64,000 nt of DNA from Candidatus Altimarinota bacterium (GTDB lineage: Bacteria > Patescibacteriota > Gracilibacteria > BD1-5 > UBA6164). The notes under the pieces were generated by a model. The model ran no database searches. It was given only the letters and a program-made list of their open reading frames with translations, and was not told the DNA's origin. A program made the position numbers and the translations under genes. Within the stretch, counting starts at the first letter, position 1. Every line of letters starts with the position of its first letter. The stretch covers positions 535,539 to 599,538 of the forward strand of contig JAQTWV010000001.1 of assembly GCA_028689115.1 (NCBI GenBank), in the 5' to 3' direction. Shown here piece by piece: positions 39,311 through 51,789 of this stretch.

Positions 39311-42300
39311 TATTTCACTTCAATTAAACTAAAAATTGAATTTGCTCTAAAAGTTGGATCATACATCAAATATCAAGTTACAGGTGGATAAGTATATGTT
39401 CCTGCAAATTCTGGTCTAAAATAATACTCAAAAACAGCAGTTTTTCACCAAACATAACTTGCATTTGCCATAATTACGTCACTTTTAATTTCACTATAAT
39501 CCCAACTCCAATTATTTGATACGCTAGTTACAGAGCTACTTTCAGTTTTAAATTTAGAATTTATAACTCTAAAACTTCATGGTAGATAATCCTCAATTGT
39601 TAGATTTCTTCTTACTTTTTCATCTGGGAAGCTAACAGTTACCTTTGTTTTATATAATTTAGTTTTATCAAAAACATTAGTAGTAACTTTAACTAAAACA
39701 GAGTCGCAATCTATCTTATGTTCTTCATAATAATAATATTCATTACTACACTTATCAAGCAAACTTTCATTTTTTACTTCAAAAATTTCTCTTTTTATAG
39801 ACATACCATTAGATGAAGCAGGAATTTTCAATTTATCAATTGGATATTCTTTTAATATAAAATCAACATAAATCTTGCTTTCACTATTATTTCAAACAGA
39901 TAAATTTAATAAATCTCATTCTGAAATATTTTTCAAATTGTATTCTAGTTTTATGAGACTTAGATTATCTCAACCTAAATCATATTTTTTATTATCGGAA
40001 AAATTTCATAATTTAAATGAAAATTTCGCTTTATTATTAAGTTTATTTTTTTCTAAATATTTATAAAAAGCAATAAATGCATTATTTTTAGATTGTGTAG
40101 AATAATAATAACTAGACCAATCATAAGTATACAAATCTGCAATTAATGTCTCAATATAAGAATTATATGTTTCATCATTTAAATCAAGTAATAGAGAGGC
40201 AAATATAGCTTTATCTGATAATTTATCCCAATACCAACTTGAACTATCACTATTAATCTTTGTTTTAATTAATTCAATATTTGATTTAATTATCTTTAAA
40301 TCTTTATTTTGTGAATAGAAAAGTCAGTAAGTATAAGCTAAAAGTGCATGTCTATCTAAATCTTTAGTTTTTAGAGTAAGACCTGGTTTTTTTCAAGCAT
40401 ATTTTAGTGCCCAATATATTTCAGATTTTTCATCTTCATCACTACTTGTTTCATAATTTTTTTCTAAATATGCAGTTGCATTTTCTATTATTTTTGCATC
40501 AACTTCAATTCCAGAATTTTTCATATAAATAAGACTTCTAAGAACATATGGAGTTATATGTAAATCTGAACTACTATTTCCTTGCCAATAAGCAAATCAT
40601 CAATCAGCAGTTTGCATAGAAGAAATTCTATCAACTCAAGCTTTTATATTTTTATCAACATTTTCTAAATCAAAAATATCTTTAAATAAATTAGAAAATT
40701 GTTTGATGATTACATTTGGAATAGTACTTGACGTAGTTTGTTCTATACATCCATAAGGATAAATAGCCAAACTTGAAACTATTTTTTCTATTCCTGAAAG
40801 CCTAGAATTTGAAAATATTAATTCGACTTTAGAATTTTCAAGTGAAGTATTTTTACCAATAATTGATTGTAAATTAAGTGAAGAATAAGATTCCATAGTT
40901 CATGATTTCAAAGTTTGAGTTATCAAAATAGGAGAATCTTTTATCGTAATCTTATTTTCTATCTTATCGCTATTATCAGCTGTATTTCAAAGTGCAGAAA
41001 TAGTATAATCTATAATATCTACGCTAGAATTAGCAATTATATTCCAAGAAACATTCTTACTTGTACCAGCTTTTAAAGTAAGTAATTTTTCAGGATTTGT
41101 TACTTCAACTCATTTTGTAGTTAAAATAACTTTGAAATCTATATCTTCTTTTGAATTATTAAAAACATTAGCACTTATAGTTGATTTATCATTATCTCTC
41201 AAAATAAGTGGAGTTTTATCTTCTATCGTTACATTTTTTCTTACTTCTATAAATTTTTCAGAATATCAGAAAAAGTTGTCTACAGAATTTGAAATAACCA
41301 TTACTCTAAAATTCGTTAAATTATCTGGTAAATCAAACGAAACTTTTGCTTTTCAATCTTCATCAGTTATAACACTTGGATTATAATAAGCCGTATTTTT
41401 AAATATATTTCTAGTACTAACTGCACTATCTCATCATTTAAAATCTCAAAATCAACTTCAACCAACTATTCATAATCTAGAAAAATAATAATTTTTCAGC
41501 ATTGCAATATTTGTAATACTTGTTTGTATACTAAATGGTAGTTTTACAAATATTTTTTCAAGAGTGTTTAAATCTACATTTCACATCAAACTTATAAGAG
41601 AATCATCAACTACCATAACTGTTAATTCACTTTTTACAGCATCATCTAATCCATCTTTTACTTCTAAATCTAAGTTTACTTTTTCTCTTGGTTTATAAGT
41701 TTGTTTATCAGTTTTTATATCAATAAATGATTTTTTATCAGTTTTATCAACAACAACTTCTGTGTATCAAACCTTGTATTCTGGAATCTTATTTTTTGTA
41801 GTATCTACCATCATTACTCAAATATAAGCATTTGGAATAAATGTATCATCAACTACAAATTCCTTAAAAAATACATTTCAAACCACATCTATATATTCAG
41901 AAGACACAACTCAATTTTTTTCTATTGTCCAAAGTATTTTAGAATTTGAAACTGGTAATCTAATCAAAACTTTTGCAGTCTCTCATAGTTTATAACTTGA
42001 TTTTTCAGATATAACTCTAAGTTTATTATCATTTTCTATTGGATTTGAAGCATTAGAATTTTCATAAGTTATAACAGGAAAATATTTAGAAGTTATAAAT
42101 TCTCTTAGATATAACCTTTTTGTTATTTTGTTTTCATCAAGTGGAGGACATTTTTCATTATCACTACATTCAGCTACTTGTTCAACATAGTTTTCAATAT
42201 AAAGAGTTTTTTCATCATTAAATTTTTTTACTATTTCATCAAGTGATGATTTTTCTATTTTTTCATCAGCATTTAATCATAAATATTCTCAAACAGAATA

Positions 42301-45066
42301 GTTTTTAACCATACCATATTCAAATATATATTCAGCATTTTTATCAAGTTTATATGATAACTCCAGATTTCAATCAGAATTTAGAGTAAAATTTTTATCA
42401 TTTACATAAAATACCCTATCAACTATTTCATTTATAGTTTCTATATTTCTGTCAAAACCATTTACATCTTTTATTTTTTTACTTGTATACTCTTTTCTTT
42501 TAACTATAAAAATATATTTATCATTATAATCTTTAGTCCATTTTCAGACATTTAATTTTCATGTTATATCTATATATCATCCGACTTTTAAAAATTTATC
42601 ACTAGAAGTAAATTCTAGACTTGATTCATTGTTATATTTTTTATAATCATTTGGCAATTTTGCAATAACAGAATTTGAACCAGTAATTGTGTCTCAAGCT
42701 TCATCAGTAACACTTACTTCAACTATATATTTATAATCAGAGTAATTTGAAGAAAAATCTATATCTACATTAAATTTTCACATTCAAGATGAGTCTAGAG
42801 TTCAAGTTCATTCTGTATAAAATTCCTTATTTGGTTCCCAATAACATCCATAATAACAAGCATCCCAATAATCATCCTCATAATAATATTGTTTATAAAC
42901 TTTATATGTAAAATTTGCATTTTTTACTCTTGGGCCTGAAAAATAACTTGAAGTTACATTTCAAGAAATACTAAATTTTCAAATATAATCTTCACTTGTA
43001 TAATAATCATACTTTTGAACTTTTGTCTCTTTTATATCAACATAATCATTGTTTAATCATGAAGTTGTAAGAGAAATATCATTTTTAAATTTAGGATTTT
43101 TAAAAACTTCTACATCAAAACTAGAATAACTTATAGTTTTATCACCTTTATTTAAAAATATAGTATAAGTTCATAATGGGAAATCTGATCTAAGATTTAA
43201 AGTATCATTATAACTTCAAAATTCATTAACATTTATTTTTTTACTAAGTACTTCTTCACCTTTTGTATTTAATATTTTTAAATCAAAATCTTCATCACTT
43301 TTTGGAATTGATAAATCTAGTGATTTTCTAAGAATAAGTTTTATATTTACTACTTCAGTAGGTAAATATAATTTTCTATCAGTATAAATATGAGTGAAAT
43401 AATCAGGAGTTTCTCACCATCTATCTAAATTTATACTATTACTATCATAAGAATAATAATTAGTAGTATAACCAAAGTTCCATGGAGCAATTCAAGAATT
43501 CCAAGTAGATACAAGATAACTTTGGTTTGCAGTAGAATTAGCGTTTACAAGAAATGATTTATAAGTTTTTGTCCAATCATATTCCCAATTATCTTCAAAA
43601 GTTCTTATAAAATAATCACTTACTAAATCTTTTAGATTTACTTTTAAAATACCATCAGGTCAAGTTTCTCAAAGATAAATTTTTTTAGAAAAAATATCTT
43701 TATCAATTACAGAATTATATTTAACATCAAAATCATTTTTTGTATCATTATAAATTTTTTCTATTTCTGCAAAATCATTTAAATAAGCTTCTATTTTTTG
43801 TCATCACAATGGATTTCAATCAAAATCATTTACAAAGAAAAATCATTCTCAATTTCTAGAAGTTTTCATCGTAATATGAGAATTTACAATTCAAAAAAAC
43901 AATGGTTTATTTACTCTAGAATTATATTCTCTATCTAGTGAATCAGAAAAATAAACAACATATAATCATTTTGGATCATTTTCATTTATAAAGTCACTAA
44001 ATGAAAAATCTTTTTTAATTAACAAATTTTTATTTATATCTGCTTCTTCTTTAAAAATTATATTTTTTTCTATACATTCAAAAGTTTTTAAAGTTGAAAC
44101 AGAATTTTTAAAAAAGTCATCATTTACAGTTTTATTATCACTACTTGATAAAACTTCTATTTTTCAATAAGTTTCTTCTGGGACTCTACATATTTTTATC
44201 TTAGTTTGAGTTTTTGACGTATTATAATCAAGTACTTGAAATTTAGGAAGATTATTTTTTGTATAAATTGATAATGGCTCAACAATTTTCATTCAAAAAT
44301 ATTTATTTTCAGGTGTTTTAAATGAAAATTCACTATTTTTAGTTTTTTCTCAAATACTAGTATCAAATGGAATTAATCTAATTTTATAATCTTTTAATGG
44401 TTCTAATGCAAGATTTAATATTGCTTTATTCTTGTATAAATATACATCTTCTAATGCAATATCCATCTTTGGTTCAATTTCAAGTAATTTAACAAGTCTA
44501 GCTTTTGCATCATTTCTATTTTTTAAATATTCAACTGAATTTTCTTCTCAAATATCAGTAAAAAATTCTAGCTCAAAATCTATAACAATTGAAGTCTTAA
44601 AATCATTATTTATATTAAAAAAAGTACCTATACTAAATTTAGGATTTAAGTATTTTTTATTACACTCTTCTCTTTTAGTATCAAGAGAATCATAAAATAC
44701 ATAATTATTTTTAAAATAATTGTTTGTCTCTTTTATAACAATTTTACAATTATCTAAATTTAACTCTAAATTTTTTAAATCATATTTTTGACTACATTTT
44801 TTATAAATTTCATCAAAAAACATCTCATTAAAAAACATATTATTTTTTGAAATTTTTGATTTATCAAAATTTAATACAGTTTTACAATCTTCAAAGCTTT
44901 TTTCAGAACTTGGATCTGAAATAATACTAAGTATTTCTTTGACTTGTTTTTTTGCAAAATAATTTAAAACAGGCGTTATAGAATATCAAACCAAAAATAT
45001 AATTATTGATATAAAAAGCGCTAAAATATACTTTTTTGAAACTTTAAGTTTAAACTTTTTAAGCAT
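39310..45066 (-). CDS. Bacterial alpha-2-macroglobulin
   Basis: A 1918-residue envelope protein of the YfhM type, thought to trap proteases that breach the outer layers. N-terminal membrane helix YILALFISIIIIFLVGYSI, a unique N-terminal region, a series of beta-sandwich macroglobulin domains (TDRKLYLPTEVVNIKLILRK; TDKQTYKPREKVNLDLEV), and the thioester site YGCIEQTTS near residue 1440, followed by the alpha-helical toroid (ITPYVLRSLIYMKNSG). The CxEQ thioester is intact, so it should be able to bind attackers covalently. Longer than E. coli YfhM (about 1650). There is a large insert rich in Tyr and Asp. Cotranscribed with pbpC, which is downstream with a one-base overlap. Confidence 0.92.
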
Positions 45067-45114
45067 ATTAATGATTATTAATTTTAAATATCCTAATTAT
45101 ATAAAAAAAATAAT

Positions 45115-45143
45115 AAAAGACTAGTTAATCTAGTCTTTTTTTA
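45115..45143 (-). terminator. Acyltransferase gene terminator
   Basis: AAAAGACTAG-TTAAT-CTAGTCTTTT hairpin; the gene stop TAG is within it. Confidence 0.8.
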
Positions 45144-46143
45144 TTTTTTTTGATGAAAATAATAAAAGTTTATTTATTGTAAAAATAACTGGTAATAGAA
45201 AGAGTATTGTTGATATTAATTGTATAAATCAAATTCCATATGATTTTTCAAATTTTAGATATCAAAAAGATAAATAAATAACAATAGATAATACTAAGAA
45301 TTTAACCCATTCTAAGCCAAGAATAAGTATAGAATTTTTTCATAAAAAATCTAGAAAAGTATTTTGTTTTATTATTTTTGAAATAATTATAATCAAAAAA
45401 ATTCAGAAAAATCAATTTAATAAAAACAATAAAAAATTATTTCAATAAAAATTTGTTGAAAAATTTGTACTATTTACAAAATAAATATTAAAAAATATTA
45501 AAAATGGAATTAAAATTAAATAAAAATAATTTATTTTATCTACAAAATTAGAAATCTCTTTCCTATAACTATGTCCTAATCCATAAAAAAGCATTGCCAT
45601 AAGTGATATTTCCATACTAAAAGGTAACCTAAAAACAACATATTTACTTTCTATAAAAACTAAAAATGATATCAAAAACAAAATAATAACTCTAAATAAT
45701 CTATTTTTTACAAATTTATTCAAAAGAAAATAATAAATACTAACTACAAATAATGATACTAAAAACCAAGTAGGTATATTTGTAAGTATAAATTCGCTAT
45801 GATTTGGAAGATAAGATGCATAAAATATTCACTTAAAAAAGCTATCAAAATCTACAAAAAAAACATTTCATCATAATAATTCCTTAATTTTATAAAAAGA
45901 AAACATTATAATATTAAAAATAAAAAAAGGAATTATAAGTCTAAAAAATTTATTTTTAACAAACAATAAAAAATCACTATGTTTCTCTGAATTAAATAAA
46001 TAACCTGATAAAAAGAAAAAAAGTCATACATGAAATGTAAATAAAAATTTTATTAACAAACTATTATCTGGAAAAAAACAATGTCATAATACTATAAGTA
46101 TAATTCAAATTCACCTTAAATTATCTACCCAAGATATTCTCAT
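45130..46143 (-). CDS. Acyltransferase family 3 membrane protein
   Basis: A 337-residue integral membrane protein of the acyltransferase 3 family (OafA/WecH group), which transfers acyl groups to sugars of surface glycans. Begins MRISWVDNLRGIGIILIVLWHC with the conserved Arg and His of the first helix; next come FTFHVWLFFFLSGYLF and a further eight hydrophobic segments. Shorter than the OafA type and without an SGNH hydrolase domain. Its substrate is unknown, perhaps a cell-surface polysaccharide or a murein-linked sugar given the neighbouring pbpC and alpha-2-macroglobulin genes. Its own terminator suggests an independent unit. Confidence 0.8.
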
Positions 46144-46205
46144 ATTTTAAATCTTTTCAAAATTAAACTTAACTAAAAATATAAAAAAATCTAAAAAATA
46201 CAAAT

Positions 46206-46236
46206 AAAAAAAACTAGAAAAATCTAGTTTTTTTTT
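46206..46236 (-). terminator. DUF1704 gene terminator
   Basis: AAAAAACTAGA-AAAA-TCTAGTTTTTT; virtually the same hairpin as at 47811. Confidence 0.8.
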
Positions 46237-46244
46237 GTTTTAAA

Positions 46245-47762
46245 TTAAAGTAATTCCAAAATTTGTTTTCTAATTATTTCAACTTCAGAATCAACATTTA
46301 AAAAAGTTGATTCATCTATTAATCAAAATCTGAAATCTTCTTCTTGCAGTCAAGCCAAAGTTATATTTTCTCAAAGTAGTTTTTTATAAAGTATTTTTCA
46401 TATCCAAAGTGGATATTTAAGCTCAGTTTCATCAATTCATAAACTTGCTCTAAACTCTTCAACAAGTCAAATATCTTCAAAAGATAGTTTTGCAAAATAA
46501 AAATCTTTTAAAAAATTTTGTCTATCAACATCGCTTGCACTTTGTAAATAATCTACAACTTGAGTTTGTCATCTAGTATAACTTACATCTTTTCTATTTG
46601 CTCACTTTTCTTTTAATGAAACAAATCTTTTGATTCTAAGTAATAAATTAAGTGAATCTTTTTTAATTTGCTCTTCTGATATTCAAGGGTTTTTAGTTAA
46701 TTTGTAATATATTTCTATAAATTTTCTTGTATCGTCTCAATCATAATTTTCTGCAAAAAATCCAACTATATGATTAGGACCTGGTTCTATTTTTAAACTT
46801 TCAAGTTTTTTATCAAAAAGTAACTCACTTAATTTTGCAAATCATTCCTCAACCTCTACATATCAGTCTCATGCTGTATTTAGAGTTTTGGTTCAATTAT
46901 ATCACCTGATAGCATGAACACCTATTTCATGATCAAATAATTCAAATATTCTTTTTAGACTTGTTAGTTCTAACTTAGACTCAGGTAAAACTATTTTATA
47001 ATTATATTTTCAATTCTCACTTTCATTTTCATCATCAATTTTCAAAACACTAAAATTTAAAGCATTTTCAACTGAGATTTTTACTGTACTCAAGCCATAT
47101 AAATCAACTAAGATTTCAAATAATTCAATAACTTTTTGTTTTGATATATAAATCTTAGAAAAATCTACTTCAATAGTTGATTCATTTTTTTTAATACCAT
47201 TTTTTGTATTACTTTTTAATCATGATACTAAACCAAGTTTTAAGCTAATAAAATCTTTTTCTTCATCAGATAATCTATCTCATTTTGAATTAATTAATCT
47301 TTGTAATTTATCTAAAATAGCTTGTTTTTCTGAATAAATATCTGAAATTTCTGGTCAATAAACCATATCTTGTAGTTTATTAACTCTTCTTAAATAAAAA
47401 ACTCTTTGTTCATCTGTTAATTCAAATCATGCTTTTTCAGCCTCTAAATAAACACTACTCTTAAACATAATATATTTAATTCAAACAGAGTTTAGAGAAT
47501 TCAACAAAAATTTTTTTTCTACATCAGATAAAAATGAATCATTAATTTCTTTTTTTAATGATTTAATCTTAATTAATTTTTCCTCAAAAATCTGAATATT
47601 TGAATTTATATCTTCAATAGTAACTATTTTTTTATCCTTAAAAAAACTAGTATTTAAATAATTATCTTCTTCTTGGACATATTTTAAAATTCATCACATT
47701 GGTGAAGCAAAAGGAGACTTAATAGTATTAACTGATTTCGTATAATCTAAAAAATTACTCAT
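46245..47762 (-). CDS. DUF1704 metallopeptidase, MATCAP-like
   Basis: A 505-residue cytoplasmic-looking protein with no signal peptide. The C-terminal half carries FDHEIGVHAIRGYN near residue 277, an HExxxH-type zinc site, and about 25 residues later GYVEVEEGFAKL, which supplies a third ligand glutamate; this is the arrangement of DUF1704, the family that includes the mammalian tubulin tyrosine carboxypeptidase MATCAP. The N-terminal half is helical and acidic (coiled-coil-like from about residue 20 to 130). The substrate in bacteria is unknown. Both metal-binding elements are intact. It stands alone between terminators. Confidence 0.7.
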
Positions 47763-47810
47763 CTTTTTAAATTTATAATATAATTATTTTTATAATAGCA
47801 CATATTAACA

Positions 47811-47837
47811 AAAAAAACTAGAAAAATCTAGTTTTTT
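47811..47837 (-). terminator. htpG terminator
   Basis: AAAAAAACTAGA-AAAA-TCTAGTTTTTT hairpin overlapping the htpG stop. Confidence 0.8.
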
Positions 47838-49779
47838 ATTTCAAATAATTTGATGCAAATTTATTTGTAAGAGATACGAATTCTCAAATATTTTCAAGTT
47901 CTCATCATTCTAGTAAAATAGCTTGATAATAAGCGTATTTTATAGCATCATTTAATTTAGTTGATTTAATATCGGCTTCAAATTCTTTTTTCATCAAATC
48001 AATAAGTTGGTTATTAGAATTTAATTCTAAAACTCTTTTTTGAACTGGTACTTGTTGTCACATAGCTTTCATCATTTTTTCAAGTTGTGGGTCTATACCA
48101 TTTTTAGGGGTTTTCAATGCTCAAATTGCATCTCAAAGTTTTTCATTTAAAACTACATTTTCAATTTTTTCATCTCAAATTGTAGATTTTACTAGATCTA
48201 AAAGTGATTTGAAATCCGCTTTTTTCTCATCCATTTTTTTCACTTCTTCTTCTGTTTTTTTCTCTAATTCTATATCATTATTAGTTATAGAAACAAGTTT
48301 TGAACCTTTATATTCAGTAAATCCAGAAACTAGAAATGAATCAATAGGATCAGTTAAAACTAAAACATCTACATTTTTTTCTTTAAATTGAGCCATATAT
48401 GGAGAAGCCATTGCTTCACTATCAGTTTTTGCAATTATATAATATATAGTTTTTTCATCTTTTTCTTCCTTTTTTCAATCAATTTCTACTTCTATTTTTT
48501 TACTTGTAGCTTTTTCTAAATATTCATCTAAGCTAATAAGAGAAGAATTATTTATTCACTTAAATAATGAAACTCCTGAAATTTCCTCTTTTAAATCATA
48601 TTCATAATGAATTCATTCTTTTACTATTTTTCCATAATTTGCCCAAAATTTTGTATATTTTTCTCTATTATCTTTAAGTGTTTTTCATAACTCATTTATA
48701 ACTTTTTTAGTTAATGCTTTTTTAATTTTTTCTAAAACAGAATTATCTTGAAGCATTTCCCTACTTATATTTAGTGGTAAATCTGAAGTTTCAACAACTC
48801 ATGAAATAAATCTAAGCCAAATAGGTAAAAGTCCTTTTGCATGATCTAAAATAAGTACATTTTGCACATATAACTTAGGACCATATTCTAAGTTTGGATC
48901 AGATAAGTTTTGATACATATTTAAATCACTTGGTGCAAACAATATAGATTTATAACTTACCATTCATTCTGCATTGTTATGAATAGTAAAAAGTGGTTCA
49001 TTCCAATCATTACTTACACTTTGATAAAAATCTTTGTATTCTTTTTCTGAAATATCCTTTTTATCTTTTTTCCAAATTGGTTTTGTTTCATTTACTTGTT
49101 CAAAATCCATAATTTTAGGCTCTTTTGCTTTTTCTTCATCAGTTCTAGAATCATAAGCTCTCATCATAATTGGAACAGGAACATAATTACTATATTTTTT
49201 TATAAGTTCTTTTAATTTCCAATCTTCTAAAAGTGAAATATTTGCTTCATTTATATGAAGAATTATTTTAGTTCATCTAGTTTCTTTTTCTATTTCTTCT
49301 ATATCATAATTAGATTTTCAGTCACTTGTCCATCTATGAGCTTTTTTATCAAGAGCAGATTTACTTTCTACATCTACACTATCAGCAACCATAAATGAGC
49401 TATAAAAACCAACTCAAAATTGCCCAATTAAATTGTGAGCTGAGTCTTCTTTTGCTTTAGCTAATTTATCTATAAATTCTTTTGTACCTGATTTAGCAAT
49501 TGTTCATAAATGAGAAATTAATTCTTCTCATGTCATACCTATACCATTATCCGTAATTGTAATTGTTTTATTTTCTTTATTTGATTCAACTGTAATTTTA
49601 AATTCATTATCATCTCATAAAAAAGTAGTATCTGTCAATGATTTAAGTCTAGCTTTGTCTATTGCATCAGCACAGTTAGAGATTAATTCTCTCAAAAATA
49701 TTTCTTTATTAGAATAAATACTATGAGTTAATAATTCTAAAATCCTTCAAGTTTCCGCTTCAAAATTGTGTTTTGACAT
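47836..49779 (-). CDS. htpG: Hsp90 chaperone HtpG
   Basis: Bacterial Hsp90, 647 residues (E. coli 624). The GHKL ATPase motifs are clear: [55 protein letters not shown]; the middle domain has [12 protein letters not shown] with the catalytic arginine, and a C-terminal dimerisation domain follows. HtpG is unusual in streamlined CPR genomes. It sits behind a CIRCE-like site, so it is probably a heat-shock gene under HrcA; no hrcA gene is in the window. The upstream neighbour is a cation efflux gene. Confidence 0.97.
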
Positions 49780-49810
49780 ATTTTTAAAAATTATATTTTA
49801 AATTTAAAAA

Positions 49811-49837
49811 ATAGCACTTAAAAAGTTTAAGTGCTAA
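49811..49837 (-). promoter_or_regulatory. CIRCE-like operator of htpG
   Basis: TAGCACTT and AAGTGCTA separated by exactly 9 bases, matching the HrcA target CIRCE (TTAGCACTC-N9-GAGTGCTAA) except for the inner C/G pair, replaced by T/A. It directly follows a -10-like TATTAT, so bound HrcA would block the start. It is also a perfect 11-bp stem with T tail and may terminate the efflux gene. Confidence 0.65.
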
Positions 49838-49841
49838 TATA

Positions 49842-49869
49842 ATATTGTTTTTTAAGATTTTGTAAAGTG
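49842..49869 (-). promoter_or_regulatory. htpG promoter
   Basis: On the - strand TTTACA, 16-bp spacer and TATTAT immediately upstream of the CIRCE-like site, giving a start inside the operator. Confidence 0.45.
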
Positions 49870-49874
49870 TAATT

Positions 49875-50759
49875 TTATTTTTTTTCATTATGTTTACAAT
49901 CATCGTATGGATCCATATGAACAAGTATTTCCCAAGAATGGTTTGTATCAATTTTTGGAATATGTGATTCTATATGATCAGAAATCCTATGAGCATCAAC
50001 CAATTTTATTTCAGGATTAAAAACTACATGAACTTCTACAAATTTAGTATTTCAAGATTGTCTAGTTCTAAGTTCATGAAATGAACTTACAAGTTTTTGA
50101 GATGTTATTATCTCTTTTATTTTTTCTACTTCATGTTTATCAAGAGCTACATCCAAAAGTAATAAAAATCCTTTTTTTATAAGTTCAAAAGCACTATAAA
50201 TTATATAAATAGCAATAAATATTCATATAATTCCATCAATATAATTTATTCAAGTTAAATAAATTAATCATAATCAAACTAAAATTCAAGCATTTGAATA
50301 TAAATCAGTTTTATAATGAAGAGAATCTGATTTTATAACTAAATTATTTGTTTTTTTAGCCACATAATCAAGAAACATAACTAATCAAAAAGTAATAAAA
50401 ATAGAAATGCACATAACTAAAAGTGATGTTCAAAGATAAGTAATTTTTTCATTATTTATTATTTTTATAACTGATTCATATAATATATAAGCACCAGATA
50501 GCGTAATAACTAATCATTCAAAAAGAGCTGCAATTGCTTCAATTTTTCATCTACCATAATTAAATTTTTTATCTGGATTTTTTTCAGAATTTGAAACAGC
50601 AAGATAGTTAAATACTGAAACAAACATATCAAGCATAGAATCTATTGCACTAGATAATACAGCAATAGAACCGCTAATAATTCAAATAGTAAATTTGATT
50701 ATTAAAAGTGATAAGGCTGTAATAGTGGAAACAAGGGTTGCAATCTTTATTAAAGACAT
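49875..50759 (-). CDS. Cation diffusion facilitator
   Basis: CDF-family metal exporter of 294 residues, most like FieF/MntE types. Six hydrophobic segments; the family hallmark is the pair of metal-binding motifs SSAIDSMLDMFV (helix II) and SDSLHYKTDLYSNA (helix V, HxxxD), plus a C-terminal cytoplasmic domain with LRTRQSGNTKFVEVHVVFNP, a His-containing dimer interface and DHIESHIP. It lacks the His-rich loop of zinc-specific members. Probably exports Zn, Fe or Mn; the metal cannot be told. Upstream of htpG in the same direction but likely separate because of the intervening promoter. Confidence 0.9.
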
Positions 50760-50871
50760 ATTTTAAATTTAAAGAATTAATTTCAATTATAATACTTATT
50801 TTTTTTAAATTAGAAATTGATTTTTTACAAAAAAATATTACTATAAAATATATAGTTAATAAAAATATAAT

Positions 50872-51786
50872 ATGAAAGAAAAAATCATAGAAATAAAAAA
50901 TCTTACTAAAAAATACAAAGATAATGAAGTATTAAAATCAATAAATCTAGATATTGAAGCTGGTGATTTTTTTGCTTTATTGTGACATAATTGAGCCTGA
51001 AAAACTACAACAATTAATATACTTACAAATCTAGTAAGAAAAACGTCTTGAGAAGTAAAAATATGATGAATAGACATAGAAGACGATTTTGAAACTGCTA
51101 GAAGACTTATATGAGTTGTACCTCAAGAATTTAATTTTGATATATTTGAAAAGGTAAAAAATATACCAGTTATTCAAGCTGGATACTACTGAATAGATAA
51201 AAAAACTGCCCGTCAAAAAACAGAAATAATGCTTAAAAAACTATGACTTTGGGAAAAAAGAGATGTAAAAGCAAAAGAATTAAGTGGTTGAATGAAAAGA
51301 AGACTCATGATTGTTAGAGCTTTAATTCACGAACCAAAGATACTAATTCTTGATGAACCAACTGCATGAGTTGATGTAGATTTAAGAAAAAGTATGTGGG
51401 AATTTATAAATGAATTAAATAAATCTGGAATTACTATATTGCTTACAACTCATTATTTAGAAGAAGTAGAAGCATTATGCAAAAAAGTAGCAATCCTTGA
51501 TAAATGAATAATAGTAGAAAATACTACAGTAAAAAATCTACTATCTAAACTAAAAGAAGAAACAATTATATTATCAGTAGATAATGAAGTAAAACTAGAA
51601 GCTGAATTTATAAAAAAATACAATGCAAAAATATTGGAAGAAAATGAAATAGAATTAACTATATATGAAAACATAAGTTTAAATGATATCTTTGAAGAAT
51701 TGACAAGTCAAGGAATAATAGTAAAAAGTTTTAGAAATAAAACTAATAGACTTGAAGCATTATTTATGAAATTAATAAAAAAATAA
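50872..51786 (+). CDS. ABC transporter ATP-binding protein
   Basis: ATPase subunit (304 residues) of an ABC-2-type exporter. Walker A GHNGAGKTTT near residue 39 (all three glycines are UGA), Q-loop PQEFNFDI, signature LSGGMKRRLMI, Walker B ILILDEPTAGVD and the H-loop TTHYLEEVE are all present and complete. The C-terminal tail (SQGIIVKSFRNKTNRLEAL) is the usual DrrA-like end. It overlaps closely with the permease gene (3-nt gap). Substrate unknown: drug, lipid or polysaccharide export are possible. Confidence 0.95.
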
Positions 51787-51789
51787 AAT

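Noticed and set aside
49811-49837. Reading the htpG upstream hairpin only as a terminator
   Set aside because: The 8-9-8 layout and its position right after a -10 box fit CIRCE better, although both roles may apply.
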